Positions 1 through 9,880 are shown, counted from the stretch's first letter. The stretch is 64,000 bases of DNA from Schistosoma mansoni (GCF_000237925.1 NC_031502.1:186001-250000); one strand, 5' to 3'. Notes: generated by a model not told the origin, from the letters alone. Numbers and translations are program-made.

Positions 1-68
1 TATTCTGAGGAATCTACAAAACTGAATGCTAGACGTCCCACCTACATTGATGAATAAATTTTTCAAGG

Positions 69-515
69 TCATTCAGTCAGTCACAACGTAGAACTTCGTA
101 CGTACGTACATCAGTTCAAGTTGCCATACCACATTAGCACAGAGATACACTTGTCGATTCAAATCCCATATTGGTAGAAGTAGTAAGAGTATAAGCATTA
201 ATGTGAAAGATAAGGGTTTGAAGATGTTATTGAAGGAGTATAATACAGTGAAATAAATTTGGAAAGAGAAAAAATATAGAGACATGAAGAATTCAGAAGA
301 TAAGAATTTGGTAGAACACAAAGAGTGGATGCACCTTCGCCATTGCAAACGATTTTAAGCCATGTCATTCAAGGTCTCCAACCATTGGTTGCTATCATCT
401 CGCGAATCCCAACCAGGTAGTCTACACCTACCAACATGACTCAGTCCACTTGTCAGTGACTTCATGGATCTATGCCACGTTTTGGTCTGGGATGTCATTC
501 TACATACTGGTTTAT
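69..515 (-). mobile_element. RTE1 LINE 3'-end fragment
   Basis: On the - strand this matches the 3' end of the RTE1 LINE seen complete at 21255-24136. It holds the C-terminal coding end (the segment read as GWDSR..QWLETLNDMAQ in better copies), then a 3' UTR ending in short GACT/TGAC-type repeats next to the ACAACG block at 79-87. Only the last ~450 bp is present, so it is a 5'-truncated dead copy. An AT-rich stretch of about 180 bp separates it from the next element. Confidence 0.7.
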
Positions 516-699
516 TTCATGCACACAGTTCCTTTTATTATCTTAAAGAGAGAAAGAAAAAAGATTGATGCAGAATAATATGAATTCATTTTATTTCGTT
601 GGGTTCTAACCAATCACGTATACATTAAAATATTCATTTGGATTTGCTGACAGCATGAACCACATAAATATTGCTGGTAATTTTATGGTCTATAAAAAT

Positions 700-1800
700 G
701 GCACTTCTTGAAACCATAAACATAATTTACCAGCATTCTAACATCCTACCTCTACCAGTATCAGAATTCAAATGACTGTTAATCATGTGTACAAAAGATG
801 TTCAGTTCCAGTTCAACAATATCATATACCAACAAATGGACGGTGTAGCAGATATTTTCACGACTAATATCGAAAGAACCAAGCCCAAAGGAGCAACTGA
901 TAAAATGATATATTATTCAAGGTATGTTGATGATACCTTCACCGTATGTAGTCATCAACAACATGCAACAAATCTGTCAAAACTTTTCAAGGAAATCCAT
1001 CCAAATATCCAGTTTACTACAAAACATGAAAATGAAAACAAGTCCCATTTTCTTGATATCGCAATAAAACTAAGGAAGAATGACAGTTCAACGTTCAGTT
1101 TATAAGAAAGGCACATGGAATGGGATTTATCTCCATTTCAAGAATTTTTGTCCATTTGTTAAAACACTGTTTCACAGAACAAAAAGAATATGTGATGTCC
1201 ATACACTGGAAGAAGAACTAATGAACGGATACCCACTGAAATTTATTGAGAAATATGGAAAACACAAGGACGAAAAACCCAAAGAAACTACAGTAAATAA
1301 AAAACCAATTTTTATTCAACTTAAATTCAAAGGTAATAATATCACAGAGTCAATCGATAGGAGACTAAAAACTAAATTGACAAGAATTTATCCTGCAGCT
1401 AAACTTATTGTCCTGTCCAAAACAACATGTTCTCTACCACAATCAAAGATCGCTAGATATCCCTTTCATGCCACCATTAACTGTGTATACAAATTTACAT
1501 GTACCTGCCAAAGCAGTTACGTTTGTAGAATAGAAGGGAGAGCCTACGTCCAATCCGAAGAACATATTCTGAAAAGTTTAAGGTCAAATGGATTAAAAGC
1601 ATTTAGCAGTGCCATCACAAGACATCTCCTTGACACAGGATATGAAGTCGATTCACTAAAGTCTTTCAAGGTGACTAACAAACAATCAAACTCCAACCTT
1701 TTGAAATTTGCCGAAGCGATAGCGATCAAACGTCTTAAACGGGATCTATGTATCCAAAAATAGGCAGTAATAAATCTTTTTTTGCCCTGGTAACATTAAA
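700..1800 (+). mobile_element. Penelope-like retroelement, 3' part (RT + GIY-YIG), broken
   Basis: Two overlapping reading frames (785-1105 and 1080-1763) encode the C-terminal half of a Penelope-like element. The first carries the RT active-site segment YSRYVDDTF and a following block with SHFLDIAI, typical of PLE reverse transcriptases. The second has the thumb-like region and then a GIY-YIG-type endonuclease region with the Cys-rich CVYKFTCTCQSSYVCR at about residues 136-151 and the downstream HI.KSL and E..AI.I..L.R blocks. Schistosomes are known to carry such elements (for example Cercyon). The copy is broken in more than one place and shortened internally, so it is inactive. The family call is from motif recognition; the exact subfamily is not known. 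Confidence 0.85.
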
Positions 1801-2234
1801 CACACTTTTTATTTATTACATCATTCATCATTAATTCAATTCTTTCTGAAGTTTAATTATATCATTGTTATTTTTCTTCAATTCGTGGCTCACTGATTTC
1901 AGTTCATATCTTTCGTTATTACTGTCAATCTGTTTTCAGTTACTTCATTATATAATCATCTAATGTATGTTGACCCTATGAGTTCTAATCACTGTTTCAA
2001 TGTTCTGGAACTTTCCCCTTAGAAACTTTATTTATCCGAAACAAACAATTTTTATGACCTTATTAACCCTATTGAAATCTTCGCTACATCATGATACATA
2101 TATTCATATTTAATCACCTTGGAATGTATAAGTATGTAAATGTCTCACAATTGATTGATCACTGGGTGGCGATCAATGTCATGAGTGTCAAGTCCGTCTT
2201 AGTGCTGATCGAATGCTATCGATTAAGTTGCAAT

Positions 2235-2430
2235 GTGGCCACTAGTCTAGGTGGCTCGACAATGCGTGCACAGTGGTAACGTCTCTGACTATGAAGCTGA
2301 GTGACACGGGATCGAATCCGTCAGGGGGCACCAGTTCCCTCAAGATTACAGATACACCTTGCTGACGAGTGCCAAGTAGCACGAAACCCGGGTCCAGAAT
2401 TTCCTGTTGACCACCTCCAACTACCATCTT
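2235..2430 (+). mobile_element. Hammerhead retroposon, family C
   Basis: A short unit with the same plan as Smα but different sequence. A tRNA-like segment has a B-box-like GGATCGAATCC at 2310-2320, followed about 40 nt later by a hammerhead core and a ~40-nt 3' arm ending CAACTACCATC. The upstream text (GGTGGCTCGACAATGCGTGC) resembles an A-box region. Only one copy is in this window, so its ends are approximate and its family status rests on shared layout. Confidence 0.6.
2355..2398 (+). ncRNA. Hammerhead ribozyme (family C)
   Basis: CTGACGA at 2362-2368, stem II GTGC (2369-2372) pairing with GCAC (2379-2382), then GAAA (2383-2386), then ACCCGGGTC giving a GTC cleavage triplet. The stem II arm is compensated compared with families A and B (GTGC/GCAC instead of GTCC/GGAC), which argues for selection on the fold. 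Stem I looks weak. Activity is inferred only. Confidence 0.6.
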
Positions 2431-2439
2431 ATGTCAATA

Positions 2440-4440
2440 TTTGTAATAACGTTGATTTTTAATGTTAAATAGGTTGTAAGCAGCTGATGAGTACCTAACA
2501 AAATAAAATGAATCCATATTAACCTGCATCAATCTTCTTTTTTGCTCTACTGCTTTATTGTTTTACTCTCTTGAAGGTTAATATTTGTTAGTCATTGGTC
2601 CAAAGAGATTTAGCTGACAAATGTAAAGAACTGCATCTGACTAGCTTCATTGGAAACAGTTTATGTCTGTTATGCTTTTTGGTTAAAGAAAATGGATATT
2701 TTTGTGATATAAAGCTACTGTATACTATTAGTTAGTCTATCAGATTGGTTTATTTTAGTTTTCATTAAAGTAGACAACACATTTTGGTCTTCGTTTTCGA
2801 CACATTGACGAAATATTATGAAATAATCCAACTAATAGAAATAGTTTGTAATAGTTTGTAAACAGAAGGATGGCAAAGCATTGCATTACAGCTTATGTCA
2901 ATTCGTGCTCAAAACCCTGAACCTAATTTGTAAACCCAATTCAAAACTTCAGTTTAACTCTAAATACCTAACTTTGACCTCTTTGTTTTATAAGCGATGC
3001 CAGTTGGTGACGAAAACTCTATAGAGTGACAACCCTAACTCACAACACTAGCTCGACTCCTAATTTCTGTGTACTCATGTAAACTTGGCATTTTTTCTTT
3101 ACTACAAGGGTTAATTTGACGTGTGAAAATTAATTATTCAAATCAAAACTGTTATTTCATTTTTTGTGTTATTAATCGATATATAACTAAACAATGTTTC
3201 CAGACTAGCCGATAAGTTACCCTAGGTCGTCAGCGTATTATACTTTTATCAAAATGTTTTGTATCCGAAAACCACGAATCATATTGAATAATCAACTGCA
3301 GTATAATAGGAACAGGTTCATGAAGAACACAGTGATTCTCCTTAATTTTAAAGCTTATATTTCTGTTCAGTTCAAGGATCTTTCTGAAACATCAAATAAT
3401 TATTTAGAGACTGCTATGGTTGTCTCAGAGAAGTTACTGCCGGCTTCAAGACCGAGTAAAAGAGGATGGTTGGGCATGGGGTCAACAACCGCATCCCATA
3501 GAAAACAACTTTATTAAAAAGAATGCTAACCAGAATAAACAGAGAACTTAATCAACTTTGTAAATTACACACATATTTTTTTAGGATTCCCATAGAAGTA
3601 TCATACAAAAGCAAAACAGCTGTTCAGTGTTTCTCAGTATACCGTGGTTCTCTAACTTAAAGTCAGTCCAGTTTGTGATATTAAATAAAATCTATTATTG
3701 AAGAAGAAGAAAGGTCAATTAGAAATTGAATATTCTTTCATTAACTACCAGTTAGTCTTATTTACTGTGTGTACCTATTCGGAATTAAAAGCTTATCTGA
3801 TGCTTTATGGAGATTCCCTTCACCTTGCATCTTATTTATTCTCCTTTATTTTAATGAGCCACTAACATGGTCCACGTCTTTTGTCTTTCCTTTTCTTAAT
3901 TTTTCCAGAGTTATATCAAAATCTATTCATTTTAACATTTCTTCGCTGACATTGAAGATTACTAGCTTCAAACGGGTTGATTACATTAGTTTTGTTTCGG
4001 AGTTAAGCAGTTGTTTTGGTTTTCCGGAATCACCTGAGGTTTTTAGTTTAACTTTAGATTTTTTTATCCGGAAGCATAACAAGTGGAGAGTCGCTGTTTT
4101 AATGATCTATTAAGTGTATTTGCTTTACCTTTTAACTTTGTTTAGAATGACTCTCAAACGGTTACAGCTTAGTTTTGCTTCGCTCGCTTATCACTTCCAC
4201 CTGATCGCAATGTTGCCGAAAACTTATTAGGATTTTAGTTAACTATTATCTATATGATGGGATACTACTCTATTCAGGCTTATCATTTGCATTTTTAATG
4301 TGTTTAATAAATACTTTTGAAAATCCAGTCAGTGGCAGTTAGTACATTTTTTCTGTGGTATAATCCTTAAATACTCCTTAAAACCAAATAACGTTTAATC
4401 TCTTTCATAATATTTTTGCGTTTCCGCCCATTCTGTTAAG
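2440..4440. other. AT-rich intron or flank with no recognised gene
   Basis: Two open frames on the + strand (3254-3517, 3769-4113) were read. Their T-rich translations match no family I know and have no splice context. Around 2880-3060 a segment resembles the interior of the TIR elements at 53258 and 56367 (shared GTCAATTCGTG and AACCCTAA-type text) and may be a decayed relative. It is probably an intron of the synaptotagmin gene, since upstream C2A exons must lie to the left. Confidence 0.5.
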
Positions 4441-4611
4441 GTTCCATATGCTGAGGTTGGGGGCAAAACTCTAGTGTTCAATGTTTATGATTTCGACAGA
4501 TTTTCGAAACATGATCAAATAGGTCAAATTCAAGTACCACTTGGATCTGTTGATTTGGCACGCGTAATTGAGGAATGGCGTGATTTAAGTCCTCCTGATG
4601 ATGATGAAAAA
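4441..4611 (+). CDS. Synaptotagmin, exon with end of C2A and linker
   Basis: This exon starts the visible part of a synaptotagmin 1/2-like gene; the four exons (4441-4611, 6931-7048, 9595-9728, 11343-11528) join in phase to give the last 202 residues. Synaptotagmin is the Ca2+ sensor of synaptic-vesicle exocytosis. This exon reads [20 protein letters not shown] and on to FSKHDQIGQ, the C2A end with Ca2+-loop aspartates ([10 protein letters not shown]), then EEWRDL and the acidic linker. The acceptor TTCTGTTAAG precedes it and the donor AAAAA|GTGAGT follows, both in phase 0. The transmembrane segment and first half of C2A lie upstream of the window. Confidence 0.95.
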
Positions 4612-5135
4612 GTGAGTTTGTGTGCAATTTATTCAGTTTTGACACCATTGAGTTGCAGTTTTGTGAGTAAAGCAATTTCTCTTATTACCTCAGTTATCTA
4701 ATATAAACCTGTTGCTCCTGATCGGTTTACTCTCAATCATTCATATCACATCAAATCTTAGGAAAGCTTTCAGCTCTTTAATCGAACTTGGTTATTCCAA
4801 CTATTTCGATGGGACAGGCATAATTAGGCTGAAATGTTGATTGATGAATTCTGTTTTTGTTCAAAAATAAAAAATAGGATTTTTCCAGCAATACTTGAAC
4901 GTTCAAACATTATAATGGTAATATTAAGAGACAGTTAATCATGTCTGTCATTTGAAAGATTTCTGAATGCTTCAATTCTTGCATAAACCATTAGAAATAT
5001 TCTATTTCGAATATACAACTTAGTGGAATATTGGCTTTAAACAGTGGTTAGTAGGCTTTTAGCCGTATTGTGAAGTAACTGCTTATTCTAAGTCAATATA
5101 GTTAAGTGTGATTTCAAATTATGTCATGATATTTA

Positions 5136-5640
5136 TTTTGTTTATTTATTTAAACAATGAGGCACCAAACAGACGTGTGCCCCATAAATTATTACATTTG
5201 TGTAAGGTCTGGAATACTGTCCGGGTACCCGCACCGAAGCAGGTGGTTTTCTTAGAGGCCCACACCTGGAGCCTCCGACCTAAAGGTCTGATCCGCAAGG
5301 CAGTGGAGAAACGTCAGAAGATGCAGTCCCATGGTAGCCGGTGACCAACAATTGGTTCATACGCCACTTGTTTCCATGGAATCCCGAAACACATGTACAT
5401 CATTGCTTTGGAATTAGGGTTTTCCAACTCCTCTGGGTGAATCCTCTATATCCACCAACCCGGTTAAAGAGTCGGACATTCGCCTTTCGTCCTCTCAACT
5501 TCGCAAAAAACACCCCCGCCGTGAGAAGGCAGTGATTAGGGCTTCTCTGGTAGTCGTTGTATGCATGTGGCCATGTGAGAGCATTTTGAGAGGGAGAGAT
5601 AACTTTCCCCACTCCCGGCCGTACCACGGTATTTGGGAGC
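5136..5640 (-). mobile_element. R520 retroposon copy in synaptotagmin intron
   Basis: Near full-length copy of the ~520-bp retroposon repeated through the window, reversed. The + strand starts with the TTTATTTATTTAAACA tail and ends near the element's 5' start (CGGCCGTACCACGGTATTTGGG). It is clearly diverged from the 44.6/50.6-kb copies, so it is older. No protein is coded; long frames in it are by chance. Confidence 0.85.
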
Positions 5641-6265
5641 TTTTATCACGCATTAGGTAGTTTTATTTTACAGATATGGACAGTAATAACTCTTTTTAAG
5701 TTGATCATATTTTCTAAAATGTTAGTGGCATCCCTGATTTGGGTTTCACCTCATTTTCGATCATGAGTGGATGTTTTTGAGTTAGAGCTCTTTCTTCAGC
5801 ATCATCAAATGGGTTGGTATTCACCGGCTATAAAAGGAAACTTAGGATATTTGGAAAAGTAAACCAATGCTTATTACCGTGCATAACATCTACTTCTTGT
5901 CCAGACATACAGTTATATTTCATATACAAGTTTTAATCATCACATCATAGTCTTCAAAGTTTATTATATGGGATAAATAATTTTAGTCAACACTCAGTAA
6001 GTTCTGTTTGGGTCCTTTTCAAATGACACAACTGATTTTAAAAGTTTAATATGTTTATCGGGTTACTTTTTTCTAAACTAGAGGAACTTTATTCATACTT
6101 ACTGTTCACTGTATTAAACCTATATAGATTTCAAAATTATCTGAATTGCTTCGTAAAATGTACTTACTTCTTTTCAATGAATTATAATGATTCTTTCAGA
6201 CATTGATCAGTTTATAATTTCACAAAACTTAACAACTAAATGTTTATATTGAAATCATGGATGGA
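5641..6265. other. Intron sequence, nothing recognised
   Basis: AT-rich intron DNA between an R520 copy and a family B hammerhead retroposon. No exon-like frame, promoter or repeat was recognised. Confidence 0.5.
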
Positions 6266-6269
6266 TCAA

Positions 6270-6690
6270 TCTAAATTCAAAAATCTCTACAACCCTATAC
6301 TCATAATTATCGTGTCCTCACCAGTGAATGGCTTCAAGGTGGATTGCTTGGAGTTCCAGTGAGAAGCAGTGATAAGTAAGGTTAAAACGTGTCTGTTGTG
6401 AGACAGTTACTCATTGAAGACAATAGTGGACGGTGGCGCAATATCACGGATTAATTGGAATTATACATTAACACCGTTGGTACCGGTTCAGTGGTCTAGA
6501 GGTTAAGCGTTTGTACGTGAGACCGAAGGTTCCAGGTTTGAGTCCCGCCTGCGTGATCGTGGATGCGCATTCCCATACAAGGACGAAACGGTGGTCCAAT
6601 GCTTCCAGCTTTCCAATGGTGGTTTAACATTGATCCATTCATGATATCAATCTAAACTCAACAATCTCCATAACCCTATACTGATGTTTG
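6270..6690 (+). mobile_element. Hammerhead retroposon family B, old copy with head-to-tail junction
   Basis: Contains the family B body: 5' part (GGAGTTCCAGTGAGAAGCAGTG), pol III-like part with box B GGTTTGAGTCC near 6535, and a degraded hammerhead (ACAAGGACGAAACGG at 6581-6595; the CTGANGA side is lost). The text CTCTACAACCCTATACT, which ends the unit near 6660-6685, also appears just before the unit's 5' start at 6290, so the copy looks like a head-to-tail piece of a multimer. Ribozyme inactive by sequence. Confidence 0.65.
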
Positions 6691-6930
6691 CGATCAAAAT
6701 ACTACACACTAGTGAAGTACCAATAGTTATTCTCAAATTGAGTTATAAATTGTTTTGTTTTGGTAATTCTAAAAGTGATTCATTTGATTTTTAACTCAAT
6801 GGTTTACGAAAATGTTCCCTTATGAAATAATCAGACCTATTTTTTTCACTTTGTAAATAAAACATTGATAATCAGTAGACTATTACTGTACTTTATAACT
6901 TGACAATGGTTCATATTTCATACTTTGAAG

Positions 6931-7048
6931 GAAAATCGTCTTGGTGATATTTGTTTCTCATTACGTTATGTCCCAACTGCTGGAAAATTGACTATCAATA
7001 TTTTGGAAGCTAAAAATCTCAAGAAAATGGATGTTGGTGGATTATCTG
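6931..7048 (+). CDS. Synaptotagmin, exon with start of C2B
   Basis: Translates as [20 protein letters not shown] then [19 protein letters not shown], the first two strands of the C2B domain. It is nearly the same as other animal synaptotagmins here. Acceptor TTTGAAG|GAAAAT; donor TCTG|GTTAGT (phase 1). [10 protein letters not shown] and [17 protein letters not shown] (the last part in the next exon) are diagnostic. The intron before it (4612-6930) holds an R520 copy and a hammerhead retroposon. Confidence 0.95.
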
Positions 7049-7183
7049 GTTAGTTTAAATTTTTAAAAAAAATTTTCATTTGAGAAATAAAATAACTTCA
7101 ACACAATATTGAATAGTTTAGTCGACCGTAGGTTATCAGTGTTAATCATCAAGTAGGACAAACCAAAAACAAATCAAATTCAT

Positions 7184-7390
7184 TGAGTATTGTTTGTTTG
7201 AATCTTCCCATCGATTTGTTTGGACTGTAATTGGTCAGTCTCTAATTGGCATATGTGCATCCTGTGCGTATTGCCTCGATATAGCCTTAATTCACAAGCA
7301 TGGTAAGCAGAGATGGATAGTGGCTAGCAGTGGAATCCAAGACGCGCGTTTTGTCCTACTTGGGACTCGTCAGCTGTGAATAAACGCTAT
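7184..7390 (-). mobile_element. Smα (family A) retroposon, 3' half, reversed
   Basis: The - strand of an Smα-type unit from its hammerhead to its 3' end (tail text ATTCATTGAGTATTGTTTG). It meets the + oriented segment that starts at about 7390, making an inverted repeat in which GGCAATACGCAC and ATGCCAATTAGAGACTGACC occur on both sides. The hammerhead at 7340-7373 has AAAA in place of GAAA and is probably dead. Confidence 0.8.
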
Positions 7391-7695
7391 ATAGAGGCAA
7401 TACGCACAGTATGCACATATGCCAATTAGAGACTGACCAGTTGCAGTCCTAAACATCAATGAAATTATCTCAGACAAACAATACTCAATGAATTTAAACT
7501 TCACCCCATTGCACAAGCAAGTGGCTATCAGGACTCAGTGGCCGAGTGAATAAGGCGATGGTGTTTGAAGCGAAAGGTACTGGGTTCGAGTCCCTGAGAT
7601 GCAGGTACATCCAACTGACGAGTCCCAAATGGGACGAAACGCGCGTCAAACTGGATTCCACTGCTAGCCACTATCCATCTCTGCTTACCAAAAAT
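7391..7695 (+). mobile_element. Smα (family A) retroposon, 3' end joined to 5' start
   Basis: Runs from the Smα 3' region (7391-7495, ending CAATACTCAATGAATTT) straight into a 5' start (CTTCACCCCATTGCAC at 7499), pol III-like box B (GGGTTCGAGTCC near 7582), a hammerhead and CACTATCCATCT. The order 3' end then 5' start is what a head-to-tail multimer would give. Smα is the known schistosome pol III retroposon with an active hammerhead. Confidence 0.85.
7604..7656 (+). ncRNA. Hammerhead ribozyme (Smα, type I)
   Basis: CTGACGAG at 7615, stem II GTCC/GGAC around CAAATG, GAAAC at 7636-7640, GTC at 7645-7647. Stem I: ATCCAA before the core faces CTGGAT after cleavage, with one mismatch next to the junction. 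The core is complete. Confidence 0.85.
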
Positions 7696-7699
7696 AAAT

Positions 7700-8105
7700 C
7701 AGTTATACAGTGAATTAGTATTGTAAATCAAGATAATTTTTTCTGGTAAACTACTGACGAGTACAGGTTTTCCTCTCTTATTTTTAGTATGAGAAAAGGA
7801 CATATCTTAGCAACAAGAAACTCTAAATAAGTAATTTGGTTGCCAAGTTACACCGAACAAACAGAAACGTTTGATAGAATTATTAAAAATAGTAATATAA
7901 TCTATAATTGTAGATAATTACAAAATTTATGGTAAGATTTACTGAAGCAGTTAAGAATTCACATGTGGAGATAGTCAAAGTAACCCACTGAGTTATTGAC
8001 AAAGAAACAAAGACAATTCAAAATGTCTATATCACTAACATAGGTGGACGTCATTAGACTTGGTAGTTTAATAGATTAGGTGAACCTAAACAGATCTCTC
8101 TAATT
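7700..8105. other. Intron sequence, nothing recognised
   Basis: AT-rich intron DNA between two Smα-derived segments. No coding or structured signal recognised. Confidence 0.5.
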
Positions 8106-8107
8106 AA

Positions 8108-8225
8108 ATTCATTTAGTATTGTTTGTCTGAGATGCAGGTACATCCAGCTGACGAGTCCCAAATAGGACGAAACGCGCGTCAAACTGGATTCCACTGCTA
8201 GCCACTATCCATCTTTGCTTAGATA
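8108..8225 (+). mobile_element. Smα fragment with intact hammerhead
   Basis: A short + strand Smα piece (GCAGGTACATCC to CCATCTTTGCTTA), preceded by a reversed piece of the Smα 3' end (AATTCATTTAGTATTGTTTG at 8108-8127). The short inverted 5' segment resembles the twin-priming junctions of LINE-mobilised copies. Confidence 0.75.
8143..8190 (+). ncRNA. Hammerhead ribozyme (Smα, intact core)
   Basis: ATCCAG, then CTGACGAG at 8149-8156, GTCC..GGAC stem II, GAAAC, GTC, AAA, CTGGAT. All core bases of the CUGANGA/GAAA consensus are present and stem I (ATCCAG/CTGGAT) is perfect. Of the hammerheads here this is among the two most likely to cleave. Cleavage is known for the family (schistosome satellite hammerheads), not shown for this copy. 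Confidence 0.9.
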
Positions 8226-8597
8226 TCTCTAATGATTGAGTTCTCAGTGAGATTGTTATCTCATATCGAACTTTTTGAAAGCAATCACTATGTAAGATTT
8301 AAATGGGTAGGATATTCTTGAGGGTATAAGAGATATTCATTCACACATTGTAAACTCATGGAAGTAATTCTCTGGTCACGAAATTATCTATTTATGTAAA
8401 GTAGGTTCCATGAGTAGACAATTGAATTTTCATATAGAAATTAAATATGGATTCTTCTTGTACCATTAAACATTTATACTGACTGATGTCAATTATTCAA
8501 CGTTTGGTTTTTCTGAGAGCATCGATAATTTTGACCGACATCTTAGGCAATCAGGGATGATATTACGTTTTATAAAACCAATATAGTTCAATATTTA

Positions 8598-8890
8598 CAG
8601 TAAGCAAAGATGGATAGTGGCTAGCAGTGGAATCCAGGACAAGACGCGTTTCGTCCTATTTGGGACTCGTCAGCTGGATGTACCTGCAATTCAGAGTTGA
8701 TGTTCACTCTTGAACTCGAACCCAGTACCCTCACTTCAAACGCCATCGCATTATCCATCTTTGCTTACAATGCTTGTGAATTAAGGCTATATCGAGGCAA
8801 TACGCATAGTATGCACATAAGCCAATTACAGACTGACCAGTTGCAGTCCTAACATATCGATGGGAAGATTCAAACAAACAATACTAAATG
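8598..8890 (-). mobile_element. Smα inverted pair: - 5' half joined to + 3' half
   Basis: 8598-8750 is an Smα 5' half on the - strand, with box B seen reversed as CTCGAACCCAGTACC and a hammerhead. From about 8752 the + strand resumes with the 3' half (TATCCATCTTTGCTTACAATGC to AACAATACTAAATGAATTT). The two halves point opposite ways, the same fold-back design as at 7184-7695. Confidence 0.8.
8639..8681 (-). ncRNA. Hammerhead ribozyme (Smα) on the - strand
   Basis: Read on the - strand: ATCCAG, CTGACGAG, GTCC..GGAC, GAAACGCGTC, then TTGTC and CTGGATTCC. Core complete and stem I (ATCCAG/CTGGAT) intact, with a slightly longer bulge after the cleavage triplet than in the 8149 copy. Confidence 0.85.
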
Positions 8891-9102
8891 AATTTGATCA
8901 ATATTTATGTTTTAATTTCACTGAAAAAACACTGTTTTACGCAAGATCCTATCATATTTTCCCTAGATTTAAACTGCTTGATAATGTTTGGACAAATGCT
9001 AAATTAAAATGGTTATATAAACAGAAAAATCTCTGTTCCTGGCTAACACATTCATGATGGTTCCGTATTAAAGTGTTTTTTCTCTTTGTAATATTTAATT
9101 CA

Positions 9103-9475
9103 GAAGGGGTTTTGTGGAGATTTCAGTATTTTTCATGGTTGAAATCATGAGTCAATTGAAGCTAGATTACCATTGAAAACCTGGAAGCATTGGACGGCCG
9201 TTTCGTCCTATTGTGGGACTCCTCAGCAGTGCGCATCCACGATCCCGCACTCGCGAGATTCGAACCCAAGACCTATCAGTCTCGCGCCGGAGCACTTAAC
9301 CGATAGACCACTGGACCGGCATCCAGCGGTGTTAATGTCTAACTTCAACCAATCCACGAAGTTTGAGCAACCGTTCACTAATTATCTTCAGTGAGTTGAT
9401 ATCTCTACAACAGACTTGGTTGAACTCCATTGGTCACTGCTTCCCACTAGAACTCACTGAAGACAATTGGTGAAC
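9103..9475 (-). mobile_element. Hammerhead retroposon family B, near full length
   Basis: The most complete family B unit. On the - strand it starts near 9475 (GTTCACCAATTGTCTTCAG region), has the 5' block (TCTAGTGGGAAGCAGTGACC), a pol III-like segment with box B GGGTTCGAATCTC near 9260, a hammerhead and a 3' arm ending GAAATCTCCACAAAACCCC. About 370 bp long. It shares the box B plus hammerhead layout of Smα but little other sequence. Confidence 0.8.
9185..9236 (-). ncRNA. Hammerhead ribozyme (family B)
   Basis: On the - strand: GCACTG, CTGAGGAG, GTCC CACAATA GGAC, GAAACGGCC, GTC, CAATGC. The whole CUGANGA/GAAA core and a GTC cleavage site (9193-9195) are present. Stem I GCACTG/CAATGC has one mismatch (CAGTGC in other copies pairs fully). 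Best family B candidate for activity. Confidence 0.8.
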
Positions 9476-9594
9476 GGTTGCTAATATTTAATTACTAAAT
9501 TTAAACTTTGTGATTAAAAAAACGGTTCAGCCTTTATTGCTATATGAAAACCTATGCTGATATTAATCATTTATGTCAACATTATTTTTCGTAG

Positions 9595-9728
9595 ATCCAT
9601 ATGTTAAACTTTCTTTAATGTTGGGAGGGAAAAGAATTAAAAAGAAGAAGACTACTATTAAGAAATGCACATTAAATCCTTATTACAATGAATCATTTGC
9701 ATTCGAAGTACCATTTGAACAAATCCAA
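9595..9728 (+). CDS. Synaptotagmin, exon of C2B polybasic strand
   Basis: Begins in phase with the previous exon to give [20 protein letters not shown] then [37 protein letters not shown] is the C2B polybasic patch that binds PI(4,5)P2 and SNAREs, and [13 protein letters not shown] is the invariant C2 motif. Acceptor TTTTTCGTAG|ATCC, donor CAA|GTAAGT. Ca2+-loop residues visible here and in the last exon (DYDRIG) support Ca2+ binding. Confidence 0.95.
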
Positions 9729-9794
9729 GTAAGTAATTATTATTAAACAAAATTAATATGATATCTTGAGTATAGTTTTTTTGATTGGGATCAT

Positions 9795-9880
9795 GAATGG
9801 ATTAATGATGGCCTAACACTGATTCATTCATGATCTCGATCAAAACTCAACAATCTCTACAACCCTATACTGATTGGAAA
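9795..9880 (+). repeat. Family B 3'-end remnant
   Basis: GATTCATTCATGATCTCGAT followed by CAACAATCTCTACAACCCTA matches the 3' end of the 6270-6690 unit. Only about 85 bp remain, next to the donor of the 9595-9728 exon. Confidence 0.5.

Noticed and set aside
9200-9300. tRNA gene: the - strand GGTTCGAATCTCGCGAG segments look like a T arm
   Set aside because: No cloverleaf can be built; the segment lacks an acceptor stem and recurs only inside family B units, so it is a tRNA-derived promoter.
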